NCBI RefSeq assembly: GCF_027244095.1
Contig: NC_069671.1
Location: 434,001-498,000 of the forward strand
DNA: 64,000 nucleotides
Reading direction: 5' to 3'
DNA from: Hemicordylus capensis
Lineage: Eukaryota > Chordata > Lepidosauria > Squamata > Cordylidae
This document shows positions 23,265 to 37,100 of this stretch, one piece after another; within the stretch, counting starts at the first letter, position 1; the number at the start of each line of letters is the position of its first letter. The position numbers were made by a program, and so were the translations under genes. Below the pieces are notes generated by a model. That model saw only the letters and a program-made list of their open reading frames with translations, was not told where the DNA came from and made no database searches.

Positions 23265-26200
23265 CACACACAGACCGAGCGCCACATACCTGTTGACTGA
23301 CAAGCAGGCGGTAAGCGTGTTGTATGGCTGTGCGCTTGTGAAGCAGCAGCGACTTGAACTTCATCTTTTCAATGTCATTGAAAGTATCAAACACAACAGC
23401 AAGGAGCTACGTGAAGACCAGAAAAGGAGACGTTTGGTTCTTCTCGTGATGGAGGGAAACCCTGAACCCTGTTGCCATCACGAGGCAGAGAGAGAGGAGA
23501 CACCTCAAGAGGCGGCTCCCGTCTCTTACAAAAGTCTCCTTCCCCGGTTTATTATAATCCGAGTAAGATCTTGGTTGAAATGGTTAAGAAGATGATGGAC
23601 TGAATACAGAAGTATGACCGATATACCAGTCTAACAGAATCTATTACCAACTGTACATAATTTTCATTTTCTTTCTCTCTTTTTCTTTCTCTCTTTCTTT
23701 CTTTCTAGCATATTGCAAATGTTTCTTTATTCTGTTGTAATGTTAATGTATCTTTCTAATGTTTAATAAACTTAATAAAAGATTATTTTTAAAAAGTCTT
23801 CTTCCCCCTGCTCCCTCCTGTGCATAAAACGTCAAGCAGGCAGAAGCAGCTTCATCCGGAGCCCAGGTGATCTTCACTCAGAGAGCAGGCAGAGGCGCAG
23901 CCAGCGAAAGGAGAGCAGGTCCAGGGGTCACCAGAGTCCAGAGGAGCCCAAAGGAGCACTAGGTGGCATCCTGGGGACTTCCAGAGAGCTGGACGCTTGC
24001 TTGCAAAGCCCTTTTGGATTGCCAGCAGGGGAACTGCAAAAGCCTCCAAGTCACACTGGCTATCAGGAAGCCGGGGATTAGGCAGGAAGCGAAGAGATTA
24101 GCAGGGACCAGGCAGAGATCCCGACCGTACAAGCACAATACTCTTTACTCCGTGACAAAGAGGCTTCTCCTTGCAGGAGGGCACTGGGGCTCTGGAGAGA
24201 TTAACCTGTCCCAACCACAGGATCCACATTCTTTGCAGTACAAGAAACGTCTGTCTATACAAACTGGGGGTGGGGGCAGTGAATGCCCGTGAGGGCTCAG
24301 CTCCCTTTCCACAGCTGTGTCCAAACTAGAGCTGCTTCCAGGCCCCCGCCTGGCATCCCTCCGGCTTCTCAGACTTGCACCCACAATGAGCACCTGGGAG
24401 AGACACCACGGGGCTTTCAGGCCCTGTAAGGTGGGGGTTCGCAAGCCCAGGTCCCCAGAGGCTGTTGGACTACAACTCCCATCATCCCCAGTCACAATGG
24501 TCAGAGGGAGCTCTAGTCCAACAGCATCCGGGCACTCAGGCTTGAGAAGCCCTGTTGTAAGCATTGGATCAAGGAACCCAAGACGACTTGATTATGACAG
24601 ACCTTGTTGGGACATTGATAAAAGGAAAGAGAGAGAAAATTAAGGGCACCAAGAGGGAGGGGAAGGAACCCGAACGGAAAATCTAGGAAGTGGCTATTCC
24701 ATAAACCCTATTCATGCTTGAGGATGAGCTAAAAAAAAAAAAAAAATTAAGACTGTGACTACATTTTGCAATAAACCACCAAAACATTAACGATGGGCTA
24801 GGGCTGAGCAGGTCACCTTAAGTGGCGCAGCAGGGAAATGCTTGACTAACAAGCAGAAGGTTGCCAGTTCAAATCCCCGCTGGTCTGTTTCCCAGACTAT
24901 ATCGGGCAGCAGCAGAGATATAGGAAAAATGCTGAGAGGCATCATCTCATGCTGCGCGGGAGGAGGCCATGGTCAACCCCTCCTGTATTCTACCAAAGAC
25001 AACCACAGGGCTCTGGGGGCGCCAGGAGTCAACACCGCCTTGATGGCACCCTTTCCCTTTGGAGCTGAGCAGATGACAGAGCGAGAAAGGTGCGGCCAAA
25101 ACCTTTAAGAGAGGGTCACCTGCAGCCTTGTGTCTTGCCCCAGAGATGGACCCCAGAGCACCTCCACGAGAGCTGTGAGGGCTGAAGCGGCAGTCACGGG
25201 ACTTACCAAATTCATGATGAAGTAGAGCTCAATGGAGAGGTACACGATGAAGAAGATACAGGACCAGGAACTTCGGGCGTAAGAAGGCATCATGACGTCC
25301 GGGAAACTACACCCCAAAGGAGAGAGAAACCAGCTGGCTGACGTCAGGCTCTCTCATTCAGCAGAGGCAGAAGGGGGGGGTTCCTGCCCGGCAGAGGCTG
25401 GCCCACAGCAGGCTACACCACCAGCAGCAGCAGCAGCCCGTCCGGGAGGCACAGCCGCCTCTGCTTCCCGGCAGCAGCTCCGTTTGCACCTCTCTCTCAG
25501 GCTGCCCACTCATCAGGTGGAGCTGTGCAGTTAGCCTGAGGAACGGCCAGCCTATCGGCAGAACAGGTCTCTGGCGGGGCAGGAGAAGAGAGGAGCAAGA
25601 AGCCGAGCTGCGCTGCCGGGAAGCCACGGCTGTGCCTGCCACTGGAGTCCTTCACTGGACCTCTGGCAGTTGATTTGGGTGCTTCATGGGAGATCTGAGT
25701 AGTTCATTAGAAATAAGTGTCCCAGGCGCACTAGGACCTCCGTGCTCACAGAAGAGTGGCTGGCTGCTCAAGATGAACACTGCACAAGCACAGCAAATGA
25801 AACTGCACACACACACACACACACACACTCTCTCACAAAAAGGCACGGAGTGGCAGGGATGCCCAAAGCCTGAAAGCAGAAGGGGGTCTGACACCCATTC
25901 CAGATTAAGGTTGTGCTAGCACAGGCCTGTTCAACTTTGCCCCCCGCTCTAGCTGTTTTTGGACTACAACTCCCATTATCCCCAGCCACAGTGGCGAATA
26001 GCCAAGGATTAAGGGAGCTGTAGGCCAACATGTGCAGGAGGGGCAAAGTTGAGCAGGCCTGCGCTAGCAGAATGAGAGAAGTTGTGTATGCTTCCAAAGT
26101 TTGTGGAGCTGCACAAAGTTGTGGTATTCTGCGATATTGAGCAAATGCTGGTGAAGACCTTCTCTGGGACATTTAGAACAACAAGGGCATTTGGCCCGCC

Positions 26201-29200
26201 TGACCCCAGGGTGAGGCCCACCTGAGATGTCTAGCAAAAAATGTCCCCCCCCCATTAGCTAGCATACATGAACTTGCAATTCGCATTTGTAGTTGCAATC
26301 TGAGATTATGGTGGCTGTATTTGCAATTAAGACTCTGGAAGAGGAAACGTACTTGAAATTCCATAAAACTGCTGAAATGGAAGCTGAGAGCCACCCTCAG
26401 TGACGTAAACCTGGTGTCCGAACTGAGATGCGCCCTGACCGAATACACCCCACAGTCTCCTCAGGAACAGTTAAGTCTGATATTCTTGTCGCAGTGATGA
26501 AAACTGATCCGCGAGGAGCTCTCAGCCGGCACCTTTGCACGAACACAGTTGGTTGAACTGGTCTGGGGGCTGCTTTGGCATTACTGCTGGAAAATCCCTA
26601 CTTCGGACTCCCTCACAGGCTACAGGCCCCCACTGTCACCCATGCCACATCCCTGCGGCCCACACCACACGCAGGTGGATTTCGGCACACGTGGCCCCCT
26701 CTTGAAAAAACCTGCCGGGGAGCAGCAAAGGGGCTTACTTTGCAGTCGTCAGGAGGACAAAGAGGTTCACAAGGCTGTTCTCTAAAGTGCTGAAATACTG
26801 CAGGAGGGAAAAACCAGCTGTCAGCACCACACCGCTGCCACTCTCCCCCGCCCGCCCGCCCACCCGCCAGTCCTTGTGAAGGGCTCTCTTGCAGCCTGGA
26901 CGCCACCCAGTCCCCCCCCCCCGGATGAGGGGCAAAGAGTCAACCCTCAGGAACGTCCCCTCCAGACGTGCAGCCTCAGCAAAGAGAGTTGCTGCTCCCC
27001 CCCCCCCGCCAGCCCCCTCCCTCAGGCGACCCTCTGGCAGCAAAAGCTGCTGCTGCTGCTATTGGGGCCTAGCGAGGTCGGAGGAGTGGGGCCTGGGGCG
27101 TGGGGGCTTCCCCTCCTCTCTCTTGCTCCTCTGCAAACAAGAGTCAGGCTGCACAGCCACGGCTGGGCCACGCTGCCCTCCAGGGACGTGGCTCCCATTC
27201 CAGCCCTGCGATCCAGGGATGCGATCCAGCCGCAGGCCGCCCCAGGAGCCCCGGCGTCAAGGGAGGCTTCCAGGGAAGTCTGCAGAATGTGCGTCCACTT
27301 ACCGGATCGGATTTGTTAGGCGAGAACAAGTAGAAGCCTAGAGAGGTTGGGGGGCAAGGAATGGAAGGAAGAGAAAAGAGATCCATTGGGACAGAAGAAG
27401 AGCCACCCCCCCATGCCACAGGGGGAGGCGCTCAGCAGCAACCAAGCGGCCCCCAGGCCAGAGCAAGGGGGCGCTGGCCCGGCCTCCTCCTCAGGACCTC
27501 ACCCGGCTGGCCACACCGTCCTTGGCGGCTTGTGGGCTGGACGCAGCCTCCCCCCACCCCACCCCACCCCTTCCCATCCCAGCCGACTTCTGCCCTGCCA
27601 GGTATGGGGCCCGGGGCCTGCACGACTCCGTGGACCTCCAGCCCTCCTCCCAAGCTGGACAGACCCCCCACCAGGGGCCTTAAGGAGCTGGGCGTGCTTA
27701 GCCTGGGCAGGAGGAGACCAAGAGGGGAGACGAGAGCCCACTCCGAACATCTGAAGGGCTGCCATGGGGGGCGGGGGGGAGGAGGCGGAGGAGGCTTGTT
27801 CTCTGGGCTCCTGAGGGCAGGACTGGAACCAGGGGCTGGGAAGGGCAAGGAAGCCGATCCGAGCCAGACACGAGAGTCCTCCGCTATCCCCTGCTAAGGG
27901 GCACCTTGTTAAAGTGGCAATTCTCTTCCACTGAGCAGGGGGAGAGCAACTGGCCCTCTCCATCCCCAGCACAGCAGCCCCCCCCCCCCAGTGGCTGGGG
28001 CTGGGGTCTACCTTGGGTTCCTTTTTAAGACGGTGAGCCCTTTGGAGACAGGGAGGGAGCCATTTCATTTATTCATATTTGTGTAACCCGCTTGGGGAAC
28101 TTTTGTTGAAAAGCGGGATATCCGTATTGGGCGTATTCGTGTTAGGAGAGCTGCTGGTTAGTGGCGTGGCCGGCCTTGCCCAGTGGCGGGCTCTCCCTCC
28201 CTAGAGATGCCCAGAGAGAGGCTGGGGAGCCATTTCTCAGGGATGCTGTACTCAGTGGATGCCGCTCAGGGGTCGGGCGAGGAAGACCCCCAGGCCCCTC
28301 CCCACTAACATTTTGCCCTTCCACGAAAGCATGCCTCCTCCTCATGGCCCAGGAGGGACCCCTGCCCTCCAAACACAGCCCTGCTCTACAGCGGCACTGC
28401 CTCCGCCTCCGCCTCCCTCCAGCCCTCCCCTCTGGGCACTGGGGCTGCCCCCAAGGCCTTTCGTCCCATCTGGAGCCATTCGATTTAGCCTCACAACTTT
28501 CCAGCCTCCTTCCCACAAAGTGGGTCAGCCTCTCTGCCAGCTATTCAAAGTGTTTTCTTTTCGTAGCCAGGTTCTGCGGCTTTGCCACCCTTGTCCTAGA
28601 CACCACTGAACAAGCTGCCTTGAACGCCCTTGGGCTGAAGGGACTCTCCAGACATGCCTGATCATCTCGGGGCGCCCCCAGCACTGCCCAGGCCTCGGCA
28701 CACAACCGCTCTCAGGCCAGCGCCGAGGATTTCGAGACAACGCACGTCAACGGACGTCCTACACTCGCCAACTCAGCAGCTGCAGCTGCTCTCGGTCACT
28801 TAATCTGGTCTTAAGCTGGATTCAGTGAGACCTCGAGAACACGGCCCAGATCTCTTCCCTGCCTCTTCACGGCTGTATTTTTGTACAGAGTCAGACAAAG
28901 CAGTGGAGAGAGGCAGCTGGAGAATGAACCGGAGGGGATGCGGAGGCCCAGCCCAGCTTTCTAAAGTGCTCAAGACATTTCACAGATATTTCCCCTTTTA
29001 ATTGTATTCCTAGTCAAAGAGATTCAAGCAAAGTCTCTGCTGTCACCCCAACCACGCCTTATTTATTTTATTTAGCTCCTGCCTAAGCCGTCCCTGAGTA
29101 TGGGACTCCCACAGCGTCAGGCACTTTAAAACAGCAAAACAGGAAACGTGCAAAAAGCTCCGTGTAAAAGTCAACATAAGGCTGCAGAAGCAGCCGCCAC

Positions 29201-31136
29201 AAGAAACCAGCACAGAAGCCGCCCAAGAGCCACTGAAACCAGCCCTGCCGCACCCTGGAAACCCGGAGCAAGTCCACAAGCCTCCCCCTGCTGCTGCCGA
29301 AAGGATGCCAGTCCTTGTGCCGGGGCCAGCCCAGCTCCCTTGGGGAAGGCGCTCCGGAGCCACAGCTGGGAAAGGGCTCCACCGCCGAGCGACATGGGGC
29401 GAGGCGGGGACTCCAAGGGGGGCTGGCTGCAGGTGAGGGAGGCCAGGCTCCCTGGCCGGAGCCAGCTCATTGGCCACGGAAAGGGAGGGGGCGGGGCTCT
29501 TGAGCAGACCCAGCGACCTACCAAGGATGGCAAAGATGACCATGAAGAAGAGCAGCAGCAGCAGAATATCCATGAACGGAGGCAGGGACTGGAAGACCTG
29601 TCGCAGGTTTCTGAAAGAAACACCCATCATCATCATCATCATCATCATCATCGAGAAGAGCAGTCACCCTCCGCTTTTTGACTAGGGGAAAAAAACCCTT
29701 CTCAGCGCCGTTTACCTAGTGAAATAAACAGGAAGAAATAGTCTAAAAAGGAAGAGAAGCGAGACCCCGGCTGCAGCCCCTGGGTGGGAGACTGCCCTGG
29801 GCTGAAGCGGAGGGCCACTCTCCCGTCTGGGGGGCTCCCCTTGTATCCCACGAAGCCGCCCGTGCAAGGGGGCCGCCTCCCTTCCCACCACTCTGTGTGA
29901 AGCCCATCGTGGGGAGGAGGGCGGGGGGGAGCCAGACGGTGGCCGCAGCAGCACCCCTCGGGGAGCTCCCGGGGCAGAGAAGCCAGCGCCTTTGGGAGGC
30001 AAGCAGAAACAGCCCTCTTGGGGAGGGATTGCCCCCCTGCCACAGCCGGAATGTGGGGAAGACACTGCGGCCCACATCCTGACTCGCAGGGCGCTCGTGG
30101 AAGGGCATCGCTTTGGCGCAAGGATGCTGCGCAGGTGAGCGCCACTTTCTAGGGCAGGCGCTTGGGATCCGGGCGGGATCTCCGCCGTACGGGTGCTCAG
30201 CAACAGAGGCGCAAACCAGGGGGCTGGAAAGGCCCTGGCTGCTCCTTCCGTTCGCCTTCCCGAGGAGCGGCCTCGTTTTCAATTCCAGCTTGGACCTCCC
30301 AGGAAGCAGCCTAATTCCGAGTCCGATCACCGGATCAGGACCGCCTGCACAGGTCTGGCCCTCCGGCTGTGGTTGGGCTACAACGCCCATCATCCCCTGC
30401 GGGCCACTGTGGGGTCAGGTGCGTTTGCCGTCTCCAACTCACCCCATGTACACAAGAGTCCCCCTGGCGTCCGGTCGGTCGGCTTCGCAAGTAAACAGAC
30501 CGGGGCAGGGAGAGAAAACTCCCGTGTGGGGCAGGGGTGGGGTGGGGTCAGCTCCTCACCTCCGGACAGCTCCACAGTAGCGGCAGTCCACCAGGAAGAT
30601 GCAGCGCAAGGCCCTCGTGACCCGGACGTGGGACGTCTGGCGCACCAGCACCACAATTGCCTCCACCAGCTGCAGCAACAGAACGCAAGTCTGCAAGGAA
30701 AGGAGGCGGAGAAGGTGACAAGCGGCACCGCGGAGGCAAAGCAGAACGCGGCCAACGCTGTGCCGTCGCTTGAGGAGGAGGTGCCTGGGGAGAGGGCACA
30801 GAAAACTGCAGAGGAGGAGAAACCCAGCTGCCCAAGTGACCACGGGAAAAAGGAATGGGGGGGGAGGGATCCCGCCTGGGTGCTTTATAAGTCAGGAAAG
30901 GGGGGCTCTCCACACAGTCACATGGCGTGAGCTGCAATTGTGCCACTGGAACTGGGGTTGGACCCCATTTTCAGCAGCTCCAGTATTCCCATTTTAATTA
31001 ATTCTGGGGTGGGGGGAGCCCCCAGTTCTCTAGACTTGAAGCTCGCCTGGGAAGTCTTTGAGCAGCGCCTGGTAAATCTAAAGACAGAGGGTGTTGCGGT
31101 GCTGGGGAGGGCAGGACCTCCATCTTTCAATGGAAG

Positions 31137-31181
<45 letters not shown>

Positions 31182-34100
31182 CAAGACTGGAGGGCCCTGC
31201 GTGGCTCTTTGCCTCTTCCCGCGACAGCAGGGTGAGACACGGCCCCCCCCACCGCCTCCTTGGGGATGGAGAGGGGAGCTCCCCAGAGTCTGGATCCCTG
31301 GAGGGCAACCAAGCAGGAGAGGGGACCCCGTCTGCTCCATTGCTGGTTCTTCCTCTGTGTTGCCGTTCTGTGGTCCAGACGGCGGTGGGGAGATCTCCTC
31401 TCCATCCACAAGGAATTCCTGGCACAGCAGACCAAGAGATGTTCATCCTAAGGAGCCGGCGGGGGGCCGTGCAGGGGGTGGGGGCGCCAAAGGAGCGCAG
31501 CTGCCTCTCCTCCCCGACCTCTGTTTCTTCCCCCCTCTCTCCCGCTCCGGCTTAGCAGTCAGGCGGTTAACTGCACAGCTCTACCTGACCAATGGCCAGC
31601 CTGCAGGCAGTGCGGAATGGGAGAGAGAGGCGCCAGCAGAGCTCCGGGATGCAGAGGCGGCTGGGCCTGCTTGGCCCCTCCACTCGGCGGCTCTCCTGCG
31701 CCGAGCCCCACGGCTCCACCCCAAGGGGCGGATTCGGGCCGCAGAGCCAGCAGGCGGGAGGGTGAGCCGCAGTTTGCTTGTTTAATTTATTTTGCACATT
31801 TTCTATCCGGCTCTTCCTCCAAGGAGCCCAGAGCAGTGTACTACATACTTAGGTTTCTCCTCACAACAACCCTGTGAGGTAGGTTAGTTCACCTTGACGA
31901 CGGTCCTTTTGTGCCGGATGTAGGTGTGGAAGCCCAGCCAGCGCATCTTCATCAGGAGCTCAAAGACCACCACGGCCAGGGCCAGCAGCTCCAGGGTGGC
32001 GTGGACCTGCAAGCAGACGGGCCAGAGCGGGGAAGGCGGCGGCGTCTCCCTGCAGCTCCCAGGCACAGGAGGGCCTGAACGGCCCGCCCAGCCTCCAAGT
32101 GGGCACCTGAGCCAAGGGGACCAGCCGCGCCTCCCCGGGTCTGAAGAGCGGGGTGCCACCCTTGAGCCAACTAGCCTTCAGCCTGGGTGGCCGGACCGGT
32201 GCCGGGTTGGATGGCCTGGCCCGGCCCTAAGCTGATGCAAATAAATCTGCAAAAGCGTCCTCTTTGCTGTCCTAGCCAGCCTCCCGCTTAGGGACAGAGG
32301 GAGCTGCCACAGCCTGAGTCAGGCCCTCGGTCCCTCTAGCTGAGTATCGCCTGCACAGACGGGCAGCGGCTTCTCCAAGGCGGCAGGCAGGACTGTCTCT
32401 CTCGGCCCTGAGGCTGCCAGGACCTAGGTGCTCTGCCCAGAGCGGCCGCCTCGTCCCCAGAGGGGATCCTGCCGCCTCCCATTCACCTGCAACCCCGCAG
32501 GGGCCTTCCTGCGGCAGGGGGACCCTTCCTGCTGCCCCCGTCCTGCCCCGGGTACCTACATAGATGCCGAGGCGGAAGAGGGGGACGGCCGGGGCCTCGC
32601 AGAGGGAGAGCAGCAGGAGCAGCAGGGCGGTGCTCAGCTCCATCAGATAGAAGAGGTGGTTGTGCACAAAGAGGTAGGCGGCCAGGGCCGGGGCGTCCTG
32701 GGGGTGCGTGAAGAACTTGTCGTTGTTCTCGCCCTCCTGCGCAGAAGCGGGGAAGGGGACGCCAAGCCCAGAGTCAGGCCGGCCAGCAGAGAGAGCCCCG
32801 CTGGCCGCAGGAGGGGGGCCTGCGTTCCTCCCCCCCCCCAACCCGCTGGGGCTCGCGGTTCTGCATCAGCTGGGAGCCCAGCCGGGTCTCACTGCTGTGG
32901 CCCAGGAGAAGAGGGGAGCGGAGGGGGCCCCACCACCCTCACACGGACACTCTCCTGCCAAGGCCCTTCTCCCCTTCCCCGGCTCCCAGCTCTACAGGCA
33001 GTAGCCGCTGCTCCTAAGGAGGCACAGCTGCCTCTGCTTCCCAGCCGCTGCCGCCCGGGTGGCTCCGCCTCTCTCCCCCGCCCCGCCCGAGAGCCGTGCT
33101 GTCTACAGGCGGGCCATCTGTCAGGTAGAGCTGTGCCGTTAACTGGGCAGCTCCACCTGATGAATGGGCAGCCTGCAGGCAGCATGGGCGAGAGAGGAGC
33201 AACCTGAGCGGCTGCCAGGAAGCAGAGGCCGCTGAACCTCCTCTGGCGCCCCCCTGGCTGGTTAGAAAACGCGGCTGCCATTTCCAGAGAGGCCCTGGTC
33301 TGTTTCCGGCAAGGATCACACACTTCCTCCACCAGCACCGGCAGGCTTCAAAGCAGAGACACGGAGGTCCGAAGCGGCGGCAGGGGGGGGGGAACCCCCA
33401 GAGACATGGGAGAGCTTGATCCCCACCTTCTCCTCCGGAGTCTGGTCTGGGTCGACCCACCACTGCAGCGGGACCCAAACCTTTGCCTCGCTGGAGCAAA
33501 GGGAACCCAAGAGGGGAGCCAGCAGACCAGCGGGCATCCAGCATCCCAGTGCCCGGGTGACTCCGCCTCTTCATCCGGCCCAGTTCTAGGGCTGGGAAGG
33601 AGAGGCTAGTGCTCCCGTGGCCAGAGGCGCCAGCAGGGATGGGGTGCTCGGCCACAGCCGGGGCGGAGGGCTTGGCTTCCTCCGCTGCTCAAGACCTGGG
33701 TCACGGGTGCAGCTGCTGCTTAGCTCCCCCTCCCCGCCACTGCCGCCTCCAGCTTGGCCTTCCCTTGCTCAGGAGCAGGAAACAGGGGCATGCCCAGCTC
33801 CCAAGTAACGAGGCGAGGAGGCTCTTCCTCCTACCCGGTTCGTCACGGTGGGAACCAGCCTTTGGCCACGTCCTGCTTCCTGCATCTGTGCAGCCACCCC
33901 AAGGGACTCACCTGGAGGTAGATGGCGGCCTCTTGGTAGTTCATCTCCCAGCTGCGTCTTGCACGGCTCCGGCGAGGCAGGCAGTCCCCGGCTGCAGGGC
34001 TGGGCGTCTCGCTGGCCAAGTCGTAATTCCCTCCATCTGCTAGGAAGGGGAGTCCCCCAGAAAGAGGAAGAGAAAGGGGGAAGCCCTGGTGGGTCCTCAG

Positions 34101-37100
34101 TGAGCTCGCGGGACGGAACTTCCCGGAGCATTTTCCTAGTCAGACCATCGGCCCATCGAGCGCAGTGTCGTCTACCCTGACAGGCAGCAGCTCTCCAAGG
34201 TTTCAGGCAGGCGTCTCTCCCAGCCCGACCTGGAGATGCTGCCAGGGAATAAACCTGAGACCTTCTGCATGCAAGCAGATGCTCCATCCCCGGAGTTCCA
34301 ACTCCATCCCCTAAGGACCATCAGACAGCGCTCGCATGTAGTCACCCATCCAAATGCAAACCAGAGCAGACCCTGCTTAGCAAAGGGGGCAATTCGTGCT
34401 CGCTCCCATAAGACCAGCTCTTCTCCTTTGTGATGAGTCATAATGGCTCAGATTGACCTTCGCGGAGGTATAGAGTCCCCTTTTAAAGCCAGCCAGGCAA
34501 GTGGTCACCCCGCCCGGTGGCAGCACATCCATAACTTGTCTATTCGCTTACTCCATTTCCATTCCACGTTTTAGGCCAAAGGCCCTTAGGGCTGGGGGAT
34601 GATGGGCACTGTAGTCCAGCAGTATCTGGAGACCCAAGTTGGAGGGCTCCTCTTCCAGGCACAAGGGCGCTTTCCTGATTACAGGCTGCTACGAAGACAA
34701 CAGTGTCACGGCGTGTCCGTTAAGTGTGCTTCTGTCCTGCCTGGGTTTTGACCCGGCAGTCCCTGCACTGTCCGAGGGTGCCGGTCCCATTTCCGATGCC
34801 TTCTTTCAGATTTTACCCTTCTGTTTTGGTCCTATAACGCTGCACGCGCATCACAAAAAAGAGCTGCATTTCCCCGTGGCAGGAAGGCTGCGCAAGCGAC
34901 TTCTGTTCTCAAAAGGGTCCTGCCAAGCCGAAGGATTTCAAGCCGGAAAGCGCCGAGGCAGCTCACAAGAAAGTTACACACACACAGAGAGTTACGTTGA
35001 AATATTCAGGTAGTTATGCTAAAACCAAGACTATGAAAAGGCCACATAAGAAGGTTTTGAAAAGCAGGGCTGCAGCCCAAACGAAGGAAAAGCCCCATGG
35101 AAGAGCAAGTCCCCCCCCCGCCCCGTCCTCTGGAAGGAGGCCAAGCGCTTGGCCGGACAGTCCTCCCCAGGGAAGGAGGCCACCTTGCGCCCCGCGGGGA
35201 GGGCGGCTTCCTTTCGTCTGCCTTTCGAAGCTCCTGGCAAGCCGTCTCCTGGGATGGCCAAGGACCTGGTCGGTTCGAACACGGGGGGGGGGGGCGGCGG
35301 TTCCAAAGCTGTTCGGCCTTCGAAAATCAGAACGCCAAACTGGTCCGTGCACATGGCAGCCCTTCCCTTGTAAGGTGGCGGCTCCAGCCTCCGGACCCTT
35401 TTTCAGCTCCACAATACCCTTTTGGAGACGCCGCCACACCACAGATGCCGATCAAGACCTTCGAATATGAGCCGTTTTCTTGCTGGCCCCATCCCTCAGG
35501 CTCCCCATCCCCATCCCCATCCCTCAGGCTCCCTAGCACGGAATGTGCCTTCTTCACAGCTGCTGCACAGAGTCGAAACTCCCCTGAGCCACCCCCCCAT
35601 GCACACACACCCCCCCATGTGAGTTACAATATTAAAAGGCCGAGCGTGGGGCAGCCAGGTAACTGGGGACACGAGAAGCCAGTTTCCTCTAGCGAAGCAG
35701 AAGCCCGGGGCTTGTCCCTCACTGAAGAGCAGCTGAAAGAGAAGTGCCTGGAGGGATGGACTGGGGAGGGGGGATAAAATGGCTGGCAGGGGAGGATTCT
35801 GCATGCCTATGCACGGGCTCCCCCCCCCCCCGCCACGCCTTTTGGTACAAGCCACTTTCCATCACACCCCCACGTGAATGACCAGCTTGGAGAGGCCTGC
35901 TGCTGCCTGTCATCTGGGCCACGGGGGAGGCTTGGCCGAAAGTCGGGCTTCCTAAGTGCAGGACAGGAGGGTGGGCTGCTGCTCAGAGGAAGGACTTCTG
36001 TTTTGCATTGCAGAAGGTCATTCCCGGTTCGTTCCCGGTCCATCCCCTGGCAGCGGCAGCAGCTCCAGGTAGGGCTGGGAGAGAGTCCTGCCTGCAACCT
36101 GCAAGAGCCGCTGCCAGTCCGTGCAGACAATGCTGAGCTAGATGGACCAAAGCTCTGACTCGGTCGAAGGCAGCTTCCTATCTTGCAAAGCCACCCACGA
36201 GAGAGCTTTTAAATATCCGGTTCCCCTTGCAGCTGCTCCCTGGAGTGGAAAGGTAAAGTGGGCCACAGAGTCGGTGTCGACTCCTGGCACCCACAGAAAA
36301 ACATAGGGACATAGGAAACTGCCATATACTGAGTCAGACCATTGGTCTATCTAGCTCAGTATTGTCTACACAGACTGGCAGCAGCTTCTCCGAGGTTGCA
36401 GGCAGGAGTCTCTCTCAGTACTGTATGCTTTGGTAGTTTGTTGGTTCAATTAAAAAAAAATCTTGTCCTATCTTGGAGAAGCCAGGGAGGGAACTGGGAA
36501 CCTTCAGCTCTTCCCAGAGCGGCTCCATCCCCTGGGGGGAAGATCTTCCAGTGCTCACACATCAAGTCTCCCATTCAGATGCAACCAGGGCAGTCCCTGC
36601 TTAGCTATGGGGACAAGTCCTGCTTGCGACCACCAGACCAGCTCTCCTCTCTGGGGTTCTCTTGGGTAGAAGACAGGAGGGGTTGGCCATGGCCACCTCC
36701 CGCGCAGTCGGAGATGATGAGGCCTTTCAGCACCTTCCTAGATTGCTGCTGCTGCTGCCCGATAGAGGTGCTTCCCATAGTCCAGGAAATGCTTTCCCAC
36801 TCAGCTGTACAAAGAGGGGACCTGAGAATGCCCCACAACCTGAAATGGGAAGTGCCAAGACACAGCTGAGCAGCCTCCTGGACCGGTGAGTGCGTGCGGG
36901 GGCGGGGGGGCAGCACCCCACCCCATTGGAAGACAGGATGATCTGCACGCCCCACGCCTCAGGGCCACAGTTGCCGGGGAGGAGACCAGCCACTTTCCTC
37001 GGCAGCGGCAGCACGCTATGGCTGGAGGGGGCCTGGCTCCCCCCGCCAGCATCACGTGCTGCAGAGCTGACTGCTGCTCTTTGCACTGGACTCAGTGGAA

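Noticed and set aside
23206-23296. Frames encoding His/Thr or Val/Cys dipeptide runs
   Set aside because: They are translations of a CA/TG microsatellite.
24821-24895. Functional tRNA gene
   Set aside because: A- and B-box-like blocks are present but the cloverleaf does not close, and the unit continues into a SINE body.
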